Numbered from the stretch's first letter, positions 1 through 12,265 are shown. The stretch: 64,000 nt of DNA from Diabrotica undecimpunctata (GCF_040954645.1 NC_092805.1:72277186-72341185); one strand, 5' to 3'. Numbers and translations: made by a program. The notes: generated by a model from the letters alone, not told the origin.

Positions 1-1800
1 ATATTGTGTCACCCTGTCTCACGCCTCTATTTATTTGTATTGATTTTGTTTATTCATATACTTTAATTGTTGTTTTGGCTTCCTTATATATATTGGCTAT
101 TAGTTCCGTATATCTGTGGTCAATTCATTTTCTTATTCATTTTTCATTATTCATTTGCTCGTTCTATAAGTATTTTCATACTTAGTAAATGGTCACTTGT
201 GCTGAATCCCTTCCTAAACCAGCTTGTTCTTTTGACTGGTATCCATCGAATTTTGTCGTCAATCTATTGGTTAAAATTTTTGTTAGGAGTTTATACATTA
301 CATTGAGGAGTGTTATAGGACGGTAGTTTTTTTATATCTGCTTTATCCCCTTTCTTGTGTAGGATAATGGTTACGGATTCCTTCCAGTTGTTTGGGATTC
401 TTTTTTCTTTTAATATCTTGTTAAAAACGGAATGTAGATTGTTAATTACCACTTTTCCACCATATTTCAGCATATCTGCAGTTATTCCATCTTTTACTGG
501 CGATTTGTTGTTTTTCATTTCTTTCAATGCCTTCTTTATTTCTGATTTGCTTATTTCTGGCTGTAGCTCTGAGTTGACATTTTTTACTTTAGCCTTAAGT
601 TGGTTTTTAATTGTTTCTGATGGTTCCTTTTTTGTTTTATATAGTTCTGAGTAGAAATGGTGGATAATATTTATAATGTCATCTTTAACGTTTGTTTCTA
701 GTCCGTTTTCATCTTTTTTTTTTTGTTTATTTCACACTTACCTAATTTCGGTCTTAAGCATTTCATATTTTTGTTGTTTTGTATTACTTTTTCTATTTTT
801 ATTTCTTGTTCTTTTCTCTTATTTTTTCTTATTATTCTGCTTATTGTTTTATTGATTTCTACATATTCTATAGCTTCCTTCTTTTATCCATAAGCTTCTT
901 TGTTTCTGTTGATATATAATTGTTCTTTTTTAGATCCTTTTTTGCTATTTCTTTTCCTGATGTAATCTTCGTTGCTGTAAGTATGTTGTCTATTTCATCT
1001 ATATCTTTGTCATCACTGTCTAATTTTTAAGTAAGTTGTTCTTTTAATAGGTCTTTGTATATCTCTTTATATTGCCCTAGTTTGTTTCTATCTACTAGAT
1101 CCTAGTTTTTAATTATTTTTCTTTTCATTTCATAGTTATCGTCAACACTAATTTTTGCTCTGACCATCCAGTGATCGCTACCTGTTGTGAATCTGTTAAG
1201 AACTGTTACATCTTTAATGATATATCGTTCCGTGGACAGTATGTAGTCGATCTCATTTTTTGTGGATCCATTAGGGCTGACCCATGTCCACTTTCGTTGG
1301 GGCTTCTTTTTGTAAAAGGAGTTCATTGCGTATAGATGCTTTTCTTCTAGGTAGTTCATCAAAGTAGCACCTCTATCATTTCTCTGACCATAGCCGAAAT
1401 CTCCTATTTTAGTTTCTTCATTGTTTAGTTTTCTACCCAGTTTGGCATTGAAATCTCCAATTACTAGTATAAGACGATTTTTATGTTCTTCCATAGTCTT
1501 TAATATATCTTCATAAAATAGTTCGATATCTTCCGTCATCATAAGCTGTCGTGGGGGCATATACCTAGATAATTTTAATTAATGTTCTTCTTATTTTAAG
1601 TATGACATAGGCTGTATTCGGGTTTCTTCTTTTCGTCGAGTTTCTGATAGGCCTATGATATCTCATTTTATGGTTGTTAATTCTTCTTTCAGTTCATGTA
1701 CTTATTCATCCGTAGACATCGATCTAATATTGTATGTCCCTATTGACAGGTTGACGGATTTTTTTGATTTATGTTGTGTTCGTCTTAGTGGGTTTTTGTT
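1..1800 (-). pseudogene. RTE-type non-LTR retrotransposon remnant (endonuclease and start of RT)
   Basis: Read on the minus strand, this is the front of an RTE-like ORF2. An apurinic-type (EEP) endonuclease starts near 1775-1620 (TYNIRSM, then GLSETRRK after a stop). It continues in an open 152-codon stretch at 1560-1102 with the motifs GDFNAKLG (~1458), EIDYIL (~1254) and GSDHW (~1182). A basic linker with many stops follows. The reverse transcriptase begins at 527-291 (NNKSPVKDGITADM) and decays near 220 (EQAGLGRD). The rest of the RT lies beyond the left edge or is lost. Several stops and frameshifts make it inactive. The shape of the EN motifs fits the RTE clade; clade assignment is from memory. 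Confidence 0.8.
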
Positions 1801-2001
1801 TATATCTATCAAAAGCGAATTATTGCGTCTCCCAGATACAGCGAGGCAGACCTTTGAGGTGTGGGATAATATTATGGGTTATTTCTGGTTTCGTCATAAT
1901 TTACACTGAAATTACTAACAAGAGAGTGCTCTTACTTCCACATGTTCAAATTGATATATAGTACCAACAGATGCTAGTTATATACCATCAGTACTAATAA
2001 A

Positions 2002-2985
2002 ATGGAAACTATCAAATTAATGTCAATTTCATTGAATAATCAAAACAATCGAAAATATAAAATATACCAAAACAACACAATAAAAGTAAAAGTAGAAGAA
2101 GAACTAACCGACCCTATTGAAGCTGGTAATGGGATAAGACAGGGAGATTTCCTGAGTCCTCTACTGTTCAACCGGATTATGGATGAAATAATAAAAAGTA
2201 AGAAATAAAAGAGGATACCAAATAGGAGAAAAACAAATTAAAATAATCTGCTATGCAGACGACGCAGTACTATTCTTTTAAAGTAAAGATGATTTACAAC
2301 GTATGCTACACCAATTTCATATAACCGCCAGAAAATTTAACATGTTAATTTCCTCAAAAGAGACAAAATGCATGGTTACAACAGCAAGTTTACTAATATA
2401 TTAATTGGAGCTGGAAGGTCAGATAATAGAACAAGTGATGAAGTTTAAATATCTAGGTATCACATTATCTAGCTACGGAAAGCTCGAAACTTAAGTGGAA
2501 GATCCACTGAATAGAGCAAACAGAGCCGCAGGCTGCCTAAATGAAACAATATGAAGAAATAAAAATATCGGGAAAGAAACCAAAGGCAGAATTTACAAAA
2601 TTTACAATAATGACAAACGCAGCAGAAACAAGATCTGACATAAACAGGACAAAAAGGATGTTAGAAACAACAGAGATATAAACACTTAGAAAAATTGATG
2701 GTAAGACACTATGGGACAGAGCTAGAAGTACAGATATACGATGTAGATGCAAGGTGAAGAACATCAAGAACTGGTTAAGAAATAGAGGAGTAGAATGGAA
2801 CGATCATATAAGCCAAATGACAACAAATAGAGTAGTAGACACGGCAAGAGACGGTTACCCAATAGGAAGACGATCAGTAGGAAGACCACGAAAACCATGG
2901 AACGGCAACTTACTGGAGGCACATTGAAAAACAGACAGAGTCATGGCTATATAAAAAGAAGAAGAAGAAGAAGAAGAAGAAGTAG
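2002..2985 (+). pseudogene. RTE-type reverse transcriptase 3' fragment with GAA-repeat tail
   Basis: The plus strand holds the second half of an RTE-like RT. GNGIRQGDFLSPLLFN lies near 2130, then a frame change leads to the catalytic CYADDA near 2252. FKYLGITLSSYG lies near 2445 and the C-terminal region (RRSVGRPRKPWNGN) near 2870-2920. It ends in a run of GAA triplets at about 2956-2983, the simple tail expected of RTE elements. Stops interrupt all parts. The 3' half is closely related to 16,485-17,185, so both come from one family. The 5' end is cut at about 2000, typical of 5' truncation during insertion. Confidence 0.82.
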
Positions 2986-3031
2986 AAAAAGATACACAGG
3001 ATAAACATTAAAATAGCTGCAAGAAAGAGAA

Positions 3032-3125
3032 AATGAATCAGTCATATTAACGTAGAATAGCAGAGGACAGAATGTTTAGAGAAAATAATGAATCAGTCAT
3101 ATTAATTTAGAATAGCAGAGGACAA
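3032..3125 (+). repeat. Short tandem duplication, period about 57 bp
   Basis: The stretch AATGAATCAGTCATATTAA followed by TAGAATAGCAGAGGACA occurs twice, at about 3032 and 3089, with a few differences. No coding sense was found. It may be part of the downstream flank of the RTE fragment. Confidence 0.6.
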
Positions 3126-3734
3126 AGTATTTGTCATAGCCTTGGACAAGTGTCCAATTGAAAAAAGACCACAGGTCGTTCAAAAAAGACGGAACTCTAG
3201 AAAGAAAATAGAATAGATTTAAAAAAAAGCATAAACGTGTCTTTTCCTACTCTTTTAATATTGAAAATACGCAAATAGAACCTTGAATTAAAATGTAACC
3301 TTTGATATCTGTGATAAACCCATCACCTGAACAATGGCGCCGATGTATGAAGTTGAAATTTTTTACACCTATTTTAACTGTTTTTATTTTTTTATTATCT
3401 ATATATGAGTTGAGAACGATATCACAAACTTATTTATTTTCCACAAACAGGCTCTTTAATACCTTAAATTATTACTATACAAATCTGATTCGAAATATCG
3501 TCAAAAAGTAATACACGGCATGTAAAATTTAAATTTTCAATAAAAAGTAAAATATTAGGCATTACTTATGGGGTTCAAAGAACGAGCCTTTACGAAAATT
3601 TAAGTACTAAGAAAACCACCACAATCGGGTATACCCAGGGTAATGATTAAATAATTAATCGGCTAATTCTTCAGTCACCCCTTTAATATGATTTTGTCAA
3701 ATTGGTCCTTTTTAGGACCAACTATTCTAATAAC

Positions 3735-4600
3735 ATAATGTTTATAACTGTTAAGGGTATATCTAGAGATCAAGAAATTTTACTTTACTTAAACTGATCA
3801 GACATATGCGCTAAACACGAATCTGACTTATTTCTAGTGCAGGAAACACATATAGGGCCTAACGTAGGGTATTTGGAATAAAGCTTATCGCTGAAAACCA
3901 CATTATAGATATAGACATGCTATCTCTGTCGGAAAAAAAGCAAAGAATAACTCAAAGTAAGAAAGGACAAAACCAGTCAGCTTTCACAGAAACTTTCAAC
4001 GATGTTGAGCTTGGATCCACCATCTACATATTTAATGAAAAATAATACAACTACCGACATTGAGGATCTGAGCACAAAGCTTATTACGAAATCTGGACCA
4101 AAAACACCACAATGGCTTATCCGGATGATGAACAACTGTATTCAAATTATGGAAACACCCAAAATCTAGAGACAAGCCAAAGTTGTTACCTTGCTTAAAC
4201 CTGGCAAAAACTCCAACGACCACAAAAACTATCGGCCAATATCTTTATTTTGTCAGCTATTTAAAATACTTTTGCACAAGATCGTTAATATGATTTCACC
4301 GATATTTGAAGAAAAGCTCAAATTAAAAGACAAAAGTGGCTATAGATAGGGAAGATCAGGTACATTACAAATGCTAAATCTTACCCAACACATCAAAGAC
4401 GGGTACGAAAAATATCGGGTATCAGGGGTGGTATTTTTCAATCCAAATGCCGCTTACGACACCTTAAATTACAAAATATTTCTCGAAAAACTATACGATA
4501 TCCCCTTAGATAACAAACTCACTTATATTATTTGCGTATGCCTACACAAGAGAATATTTTTTGTATCACTCAATGTTAAGAATAGCAGATGAAGAACGGT
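3735..4600 (+). pseudogene. Jockey/R1-like non-LTR retrotransposon remnant (EN start and RT)
   Basis: A decayed ORF2. The endonuclease start is visible near 3800-3870 (DICAKHESDLFLVQETHIGP, a common EN opening in jockey-type elements). After a deletion of most of the EN, the linker and RT follow: KTPQWLIRMM near 4105, then LLKPGKNSNDHKNYRPIS near 4190-4235. RT blocks continue to 4592 (GRSGTLQMLNL, then VVFFNPNAAYDTLN, where the usual F-D-aromatic-A-F-D motif is damaged). No YADD motif remains. Several frame changes and stops are present. It is not the RTE family seen on either side. Confidence 0.7.
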
Positions 4601-5915
4601 CTCGCTTGGGGTAGCATAAAGGCACCTACACTGTATAACATTTACACAAACAAACGATCCATACCGGTAGATACTAGGACTTCTATTATATAGACGAGAC
4701 ACCTATTATTGCACAACAAAAATAAACTATGAATCAATTTTCAGCCAAAACCCCTGAAAAACTCGTGGGTGCTCCTTCAATTTCCTCGACATAGACGTTT
4801 TCACAAAACTGAACATCCAATCTTGTCATAAAATCATTGAACTGTAGACTTCCTATAAATTCCTTGAAAATAGTTTGTATTACACCGGGTCAGTCACAGA
4901 TTATTGTTTAAAACTAAAAGGTAAATTAAGGACCAGAAATAATATTCTTCGCAAGCTTGTCAGCTAAAAATGAGGCGCACGTCCTTCCGCCCTTAAAACA
5001 TAGACGCTTGTACTATATGCTTCTGCTGCCGAATATACCTTGTTAGACAAATTAACCATTCTTTCTATTAATTTTAACACAAAAATATCTATTGTAGCAC
5101 TTAACCATATTTATTTTGAGATAACCTTCTATCAAGATATCATTGATATCATGTAGTACACAAATAAGACCAGAACTAAAATATTAAAAAAGCTTTATAC
5201 AATATATCGCAGAAGATTGGATAAAATAAAAGTAGTTTTTATTATTCAGATGCTTACATAAAATGTACAAAGACATACTCACGTAAACAAAATATATTAC
5301 GAAATTTCTTGAACTAATTGAACTAATAAAATTATATTAAATAAAAAAACAACATCTTTAAAAATACAGAAAAAATAAAATTTTCGATGCAAGCGAACAT
5401 TCCATTCAATAATAAGCCCAAATCCTTTTGTATCTACATACCTGTTTTTTAAAGAACCAGTTACATTTTAGTACTTAGTTATACCAGGTAATATAATATC
5501 CTCTGTTACACAGTGTAATGCGTATGACATTCCACTGTCTACAAACAGTAGATAAAAATAAGGAGCCCATATAAACCGTTCAGGGTATATGTTGAAAACA
5601 TACGGTATAATCGCACAGTTGCCAAACTCTCAGAGCTTACTTAAACCGATAAACGTATGGTTCAAATATACAATGAAGAAGATCTGAACGACCCCTATAA
5701 TATATACACGTGAACTAAGCGATATACATTTATGATACAGGGGTATTTACGGGCTCCAAAAAATTTTTATAAATTATTAAACTCTACATGTTGATGAATC
5801 GACTGAACCAATATTACGGAATTGTCAAGTGAGCTCCGTATATCGGTATCCACTTGACCACGGAGCTCAATTGAACCTGAATTTTAACATGGGCGGAGTT
5901 CACTTAATGCCGTAG
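4601..5915. other. AT-rich stretch without recognisable genes
   Basis: No open frame of substance and no domain were recognised. The only structure noted is a 9-bp perfect inverted repeat, GAGCTCCGT at 5831-5839 and ACGGAGCTC at 5860-5868, just before the (TA)n tract. The first few hundred bases may be the decayed continuation of the LINE upstream. Confidence 0.5.
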
Positions 5916-6051
<136 letters not shown>

Positions 6052-6284
6052 CCGAGAGAGGGCGTTTGGGCCTGTAGGACCCATCGCCGGCTCTGCGGAC
6101 TTCTTCCTGTCCTCGGAATTAGACCGGGTGTTGACCATCTTTGCTTGTCACTGATAAAATGGTTTAATACTTCTACTGGTATAAAATAACGGTTACCATG
6201 ACAAGTATCTGTTATAGGTAACAGTTCCAAGGAGCAGTTACAAAATAGCAGATTAAAAATAGAAAACAGAACAGGTAAAATAGT

Positions 6285-7067
6285 CTAAATATTCCTTGAC
6301 TTACGGAAGGAATAACTTAGTAAACAAGAAAAATAAAATGGTATAAAAGTACAATGCAAAGAAAATGTTTCTAAGTGTTTCTTGACTTACGGAAGAAACA
6401 ACTTAGAATGAAAAGTAAAATACACAAGATAAAAGAATAGAAAAGTGCAGAAATATTCCTAAGTGTTTCTTGTCTTACGGAAGAAACAACTTAGGACAGA
6501 AATACAGATAAATGAAATATGTAAATATGAAACAAGGTATGGAAATATTTCTAAGTGTTTCTTAACTTACGGAAGAAACAACTTAGAGTGAAAACAAACA
6601 AGAGAATCAAATATGGAAAAATAAGAATACAAATACTTATAAGTGTTTCTTGACTTACGGAAGAAGCGACTTACAAATACGAAAAATCAAATACAGAAAA
6701 GATGTGGAAATATTGCTAAGTGTTTCTTGACTTACGGAAGAAACAACTTAGCATAAAATAGAAAATGAAAGAGACAAATGTATTAAGTATTTTCTTAACT
6801 TAAGGAAGAAAATATCTTAAATAAAATATCGGAAATAATAATGCAACAATGGTTATGAAAATATTTCTAAGTGTTCTTTTGACTTACCGGAAAAGAATGG
6901 CTTAGACGCACGATTAAAATAACAAGTCAAATATTCAGAGAAATATTTCTAAGAGTTCTTTGACTTACCGGAAAGAACTACTTAGACAAAGTAAAAATCA
7001 AAATATAAAAGAGAAAAAGCAAGATAAATATTTCTAAGTGTTCTTAACTTACGGAAGAACAACTTAG
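6285..7067. repeat. Series of ten covarying hairpins, spacing about 67-92 bp
   Basis: Ten short inverted repeats begin at 6285, 6371, 6459, 6551, 6639, 6716, 6783, 6867, 6949 and 7034. The common form is arm CTAAGTGTTTCTT, then a loop close to GACTTACGG, then arm AAGAAACAACTTAG. The arms differ between units, yet the two arms of each unit change together: TATTCCTT with AAGGAATA (unit 1), GTTTCTT with AAGAAAC (2, 3, 4, 6), TATTTTCTT with AAGAAAATA (7), GTTCTTT with AAAGAAC (9), GTTCTT with AAGAAC (10). Most loops keep CTTAC followed by CGG or CCGG. The spacers are AT-rich and not obviously alike, apart from an AAATATTT-like lead. No coding frame crosses the series. Function is unknown. Confidence 0.85.
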
Positions 7068-7322
7068 ACACAAAATACAAGAAAAATAAACAATCAAAAT
7101 AATCAAATAAAATATCAAACAATCAGTACATGAACAAATATGGATCAATGTATTATTCTAACCTGAAAAGGTCTGAATATACAATAATGCTAAAATAAAA
7201 TGGTATATAAAAAAAATCAGAAATAAAACAATAACTTAGTAGGAACAATAATAGCACCGACTAGGTCTACAGTAGAAGAGGCAAGCTCGACTGACCGATG
7301 AGAGAAAATCTACCTGCTTTTA

Positions 7323-7347
7323 TGTAAAACAAATCCTTTGTTTTACG
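7323..7347. repeat. Short perfect hairpin downstream of the hairpin series
   Basis: GTAAAACAAA at 7324-7333 and TTTGTTTTAC at 7337-7346 pair over 10 bp with a 3-nt loop. It is unlike the ten upstream units in sequence. It lies between the series and the right (TA)n tract and may mark one end of the same element. Confidence 0.7.
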
Positions 7348-7452
7348 TAGCGAAAGTGGAATTTCCCTGCATCGAATCAATTAGAAATTTGGATTTGGCC
7401 AACCTTGGAATTCCCAAGTATTTTAACCGATATCCAAATTCCTTGATGCGTC

Positions 7453-7459
<7 letters not shown>

Positions 7460-7525
<66 letters not shown>
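7460..7525. repeat. (TA)n microsatellite
   Basis: About 65 bp of TA dinucleotides. With the tract at 5916-6047 it brackets the hairpin region. Confidence 0.93.
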
Positions 7526-7526
<1 letters not shown>

Positions 7527-7880
7527 CTGTGGTGTTTAAGAGACATATGATGACTCCAAAATGCATGTTTTTCAGTAGGGCAATTTTAACATTCGAGACA
7601 GTTTCTTAAATCGAACGCAACAAAATAAAAAACCAAATATATTTCATTAAATCCTTTATTAAGTGCTATAACAGATGTAATAAACGAAATATGTTTTAAC
7701 ATTTCTGTTTTTGATTTAATGACACATATCGTATTTGTATCAAAAATATAGAGATTTAAAAAGTATTTTAATGGAGATAACGATCAAAGAGGCAAGAACT
7801 TAAACTATTATTGGTTAATTTCTTTGTATTGGAAAACAGTGCTGTGGAAATATATGGCTTTACTTGTACCAAATTAAAAT

Positions 7881-9682
7881 TTACGCGTCGAAATTTTCAT
7901 CACTGTCGCTTGTATATTGTGTGGTACTGGTTTGAGTTTGTTTAAGCGAATGGTAAAATCCATGATAGATTGGATCTATAAAGGGTAGTAGGTCGAGAAT
8001 ATCTTTCATATATATTTCTTATATTTCAAACAGTCTATGGGTAGAAGATCATTAAAAGCTCGAAGTATCTGAATATTAGACATGGAAGTTGACCTGCCTC
8101 TTCTTAGCATGGACATTTAATGAAACGGTTCATTGGGATCTAATGTGTATTAAGCCTATATTACTATCCTTTTTATAATGTAGCCAAAATACGCTGTTCC
8201 AAACAAAAGAATTTTTATCTTTATCAACATTTCTTTTTATAAAATGCGTTGTTAGAAGTTTGGAAAATCCGAAAAAGTCAGTTTGTTTCATAAATTTTAC
8301 GTCAAATCGAGGGCTCGTCATTTTAATTACTGATACCCAGTCTTGTAGAACTGAAATTGTGGCGTTTCCTTTTTTCACAAATCTCTCTATGGTAGCATGG
8401 TCTGTATCACATTCTAAATGAGTATGACCAGGAACTAGGAACTTATGATGAATTTCTTTTAGAGTTTTCTTTTCTTCAGGTGCTTTTAAAAACATAATCG
8501 ATAATATATTATTTCGGTTTTGACCTGGGCACGTATCAGAATAGAGTACTAGTTTTTCTAGCTGTTCTGGCAAGTCTTTAATAAACTGAAATAAGCAAGA
8601 TGAGATCTCATTAGCTCTTCGTTGAGCTACACCTTCGTGCTACACATAACAAGATGTCAGTTTTGTGGTAATATTGCGGATCGTCAAATTGAAAGTCCAC
8701 AACTTTCTTTTATAGAAAGCCACACTAGATGTCAAATTATGTGTAGCCAAGGACTTCGGCAAATCAAATGCAACTACTACAAGCTTGCCTAACTTGCAAC
8801 TACTTTCTTCTTTTTCGCCTTGTTTTGTTGTATATTGAAAGGAAGCCTTATTCTGGTGTTCTGGGCGTTCATTTTCTAATCTTTGTTTTTCTTCTTCGGA
8901 GGCACAGCTTTTTATTTTCAGAAATAATGAATCACGGGTTTTGCAAGTGTCATCGCCAAATAATTTCAAAATGCAACATTTACAGATATTACCATCCATA
9001 TTCTCCAACTTATAAAGAACTGTAAATTGCCTATTTTTGACTGAGTTACTACGCCGTGTACTTTCTTTAGGTTTTAATCTTATTAAACTAGCCAAATAAC
9101 GTTTCTGTGTATCCCTAGTTGCCAAGTTTCTGTAGTCTCTAAAAATTTGCTTTAAATCAGCAGGGGCAGTCTTTTCATGACATTTTTCTCGACAGTTTGT
9201 GGACACAGGTATCGAAATTTTAGCTGAAATGCTCTTACCTTTAGCAGTAATGTATTCCTCACCCTTTCTTTTTTTATCAGAACGACCTTTTCTTAATTTC
9301 CGTTACATTGGACCCTGGCCCTATTTTCTTTTTTTTTTTGCAGTTATTTGCGCCAAAGGAAAGTGATCATCTAACTCGTTTTGAGAGTCTTCGGAATCCG
9401 CTTTTCCATGTTCATGTTCAGAATCTGTTGGTTCCCACAAATCGCTAGATCCAGAACTACAATCATCACCAGGGGTTACTTACTCCTACTCAGTTAATAC
9501 ATTCAGCAGTTGAATGTTTCCTTCAATATTTACTGGTGAAGATAGTGTTGGTTTTAAAACGTGCAAATTGTTTTCTTTATTTCCAGAGGGACCTGGATAT
9601 GAAACTGATTCAACATTAGTCAGTTTTACACTAGTGAGAAACGAGTAATCCAAAATGTTGCTAGTAACCTCTGTGCTTACCT
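7881..9682 (-). pseudogene. Decayed gene of an unnamed arthropod family (DUF7869-like), copy A
   Basis: Minus strand, apparently one long exon starting after a T8AG acceptor near 9682. An acidic N-terminal part (DSEHEHGKADSEDSQ near 9400) leads to a basic stretch (KGRSDKKRKGEEYI near 9290) and a Cys-rich segment (STNCREKCHEK near 9195). Then come VVVAFDLPKSL (~8775), LVLYSDTCPGQNRN (~8550), VPGHTHLECDTDHATIER (~8435), and a C-terminus with LLPFIDPIYHGFY (~7960) ending at a TAA at 7881-7883. A single in-frame TAG at 8640-8642 interrupts the centre; 22 codons later the frame simply continues. A frameshift and stops lie near 8130-8100. I recognise the motif order from many unnamed insect proteins, which I recall as DUF7869-like. 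A transposase role is inference. I could not find TIRs around this copy. Confidence 0.7.
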
Positions 9683-10502
9683 AAAAAAAAATGAAATTTA
9701 TTGTAAATCATACATTAAATACTAATATAAGTATTCTTATACATTCTTATATATTCTTGTACACAAAAATTGAGCAGTTATTTACCACATAAAATTAAAC
9801 ATTAAAATACTTAGGTACATTATTAAAAGACGACTGTTCATTTTCTAATAAACACATCTCAATTATTTTTGTAATACGAGAACTTGTATTATAAGCCATG
9901 TTTACCAAATTACTCGATCGCATTTACTGCGTCATTCGCCTTCGAAAGATTTAGACAAACTGACTTTAATACTGACTTACTGACTAAGTTTAACTAAATA
10001 GCCATCGATAGACCTTAACACTAACACAATGCAATCGACACATTCTTAATACGACCAAATGCTCATGAATAATTATAAGTACAAAACAACGAAAAGAAAA
10101 GTTTGATATATTCATGTTATTTACCACTTACATAAAAAAAACTTACAGAAAATGCTACTTAAATATAATATTTATTTGAATAAAGATGGTAAGTGGGACA
10201 TAGCCTAAAATTACCAAAATAATTTGCATAATATTTTATATAATTATGATAAGTACAAATTATCACCTATGGGCCAAAATGTTTTACCAAGAGAATGTGA
10301 ATAATATTTGATCTAGACATGATAAGTACCAATTATCAGATATGAACCAAAACGTTATTGTCTAGTTTTGTTTTCGTGTACATGATATAATATTTTAACA
10401 GGACTATACCAAACAAAATTTGAATAATAGGGACTTATCGATATTATCAACCAAGCCGTGGCACGATTTCTAGACATACCATAGTCAGATCAAATGAAAA
10501 TA
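9683..10502. other. Non-coding AT-rich flank
   Basis: No gene recognised. It could hold upstream exons or the promoter of copy A. Two related 19-bp units with 6-bp inverted ends (TGATAA...TTATCA) occur near 10,239 and 10,320, about 80 bp apart, each followed by a YYATG-like and CCAAAA-like stretch. They could be subterminal repeats of a transposon, but this is weak. Confidence 0.4.
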
Positions 10503-11207
10503 GATCAAAAACAAAATGCAGTGCAGGACTTATCAAGTCCTTAATAACTTTAGATATAGGATAAATAACTTTAGATATAGGATACTATTAGAAAATTGTA
10601 TACGAAAAGGAATATATAATTTGTAAGTTTACCAATTATATTATGTAGAATTTTTTAACGTAGTTAACGTGGTTTATTGTTTTCAAAATATAAATATTAT
10701 TAATTTCAAATAGACTTTACTTTAATTTTTTTCTAAAGAATCCAAGTCAAATATGACTAGGCGAATGAAACCATTGTTTTCAAAATCAATATTCCAACCA
10801 AACACATACACACACACACACGCACACGCACGCCCACACGCATACACACGAAGACGCACACACATACACACACGCACACGCACTCGTCAATATTCCAACC
10901 AAACACACACGCACATGCACACGCACACACCCACACACACACACGACAACACGGGGATAAATTTTCCATAGTAATTTAGTAAAAATCGTAATATAGAAAA
11001 GTCAAAGAATGAAAGTTATACGCAATCTTTTCCTTGTTGCCATATTTTCAATTTGAAAAAATATACCTAAAAAGAATATTCCGATTTTCTTGACATGCGA
11101 TTCATATAACCACAGAATACACCACCCAACAAGAAGCGAAACGAAGGGCTTTTTCGCAATCCAAATTTCTGTGAGAATCCGCCATGTTCAAATATTTTAT
11201 CTGTCAA

Positions 11208-11293
<86 letters not shown>

Positions 11294-11337
11294 TTAAGGA
11301 CTTGATAAGTCCTGCACTGCATTTTGTTTTTGATCTG

Positions 11338-11433
<96 letters not shown>

Positions 11434-12059
11434 TTGACAGATAAAATATTTGAACATGGCGGATTCTCACAGAAATTTGGATTGCGAAAAAGCCCTTCGT
11501 TTCGCTTCTTGTTGGGTGGTGTATTCTGTGGTTATATGAATCGCATGTCAAGAAAATCGGAATATTCTTTTTAGGTATATTTTTTCAAATTGAAAATATG
11601 GCAACAAGGAAAAGATTGCGTATAACTTTCATTCTTTGACTTTTCTATATTACGATTTTTACTAAATTACTATGGAAAATTTATCCCCGTGTTGTCGTGT
11701 GTGTGTGTGGGTGTGTGCGTGTGCATGTGCGTGTGTGTTTGGTTGGAATATTGACGAGTGCGTGTGCGTGTGTGTATGTGTGTGCGTCTTCGTGTGTATG
11801 CGTGTGGGCGTGCGTGTGCGTGTGTGTGTGTATGTGTTTGGTTGGAATATTGACTTTGAAAACAATGGTTTCATTCACCTAGTCATATTTGACTTGGATT
11901 CTTTAGAAAAAAATTAAAGTAAAGTCTATTTGAAATTAATAATATTTATATTTTGAAAACAATAAACCACGTTAACTACGTTAAAAAATTCTACATAATA
12001 TAATTGGTAAACTTACAAATTATATATTCCTTTTCGTATACAATTTTCTAATAGTATCC
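10503..12059. repeat. Complex palindrome with ~630-bp arms around (TA)n tracts
   Basis: The order is A (10,503-10,549), B (10,580-11,212), (TA)n, A' (11,289-11,335), (TA)n, B' (11,429-12,059). B and B' are reverse complements over about 630 bp with very few differences, even across an irregular CA/GT repeat (about 10,797-10,950 and 11,690-11,845). A' is the reverse complement of A, 47 bp, and contains its own small hairpin (GGACTT, 3-nt loop, AAGTCC). No protein-coding frame was found; Cys-Val or His-Thr runs are the CA/GT repeat. It could be a foldback element, a replication-associated inverted duplication, or an assembly artefact. Confidence 0.85.
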
Positions 12060-12265
12060 AGTTTCGTATTCATGAATCCAGTGGTTATATTTTTCCAGTA
12101 TTATCCAGTTCCGCATTCAGTGGTTTTTTCTTTTATTTATTTTTTTTTTCTGTTTTTTTCAATACACATTTATGTAGTTATTTTGTATTTTTTGTATTTA
12201 TATTGTTTAATATATATTTTTTTGATTATTAAAATGCTTTTTTATATTTTGTTTTTTATATCGAT

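Noticed and set aside
6285..7067. CRISPR array
   Set aside because: Repeats are covarying palindromes with variable length and AT-rich spacers in a eukaryotic TE landscape; no cas genes.
7540..10500. TIRs around DUF7869-like copy A
   Set aside because: I looked for the 26-bp TIR of copy B and for any inverted pair at the flanks and found none convincing.
10753..11917. His-Thr and Cys-Val rich open frames
   Set aside because: They are the CA/GT microsatellite in the palindrome arms and mirror each other on opposite strands.
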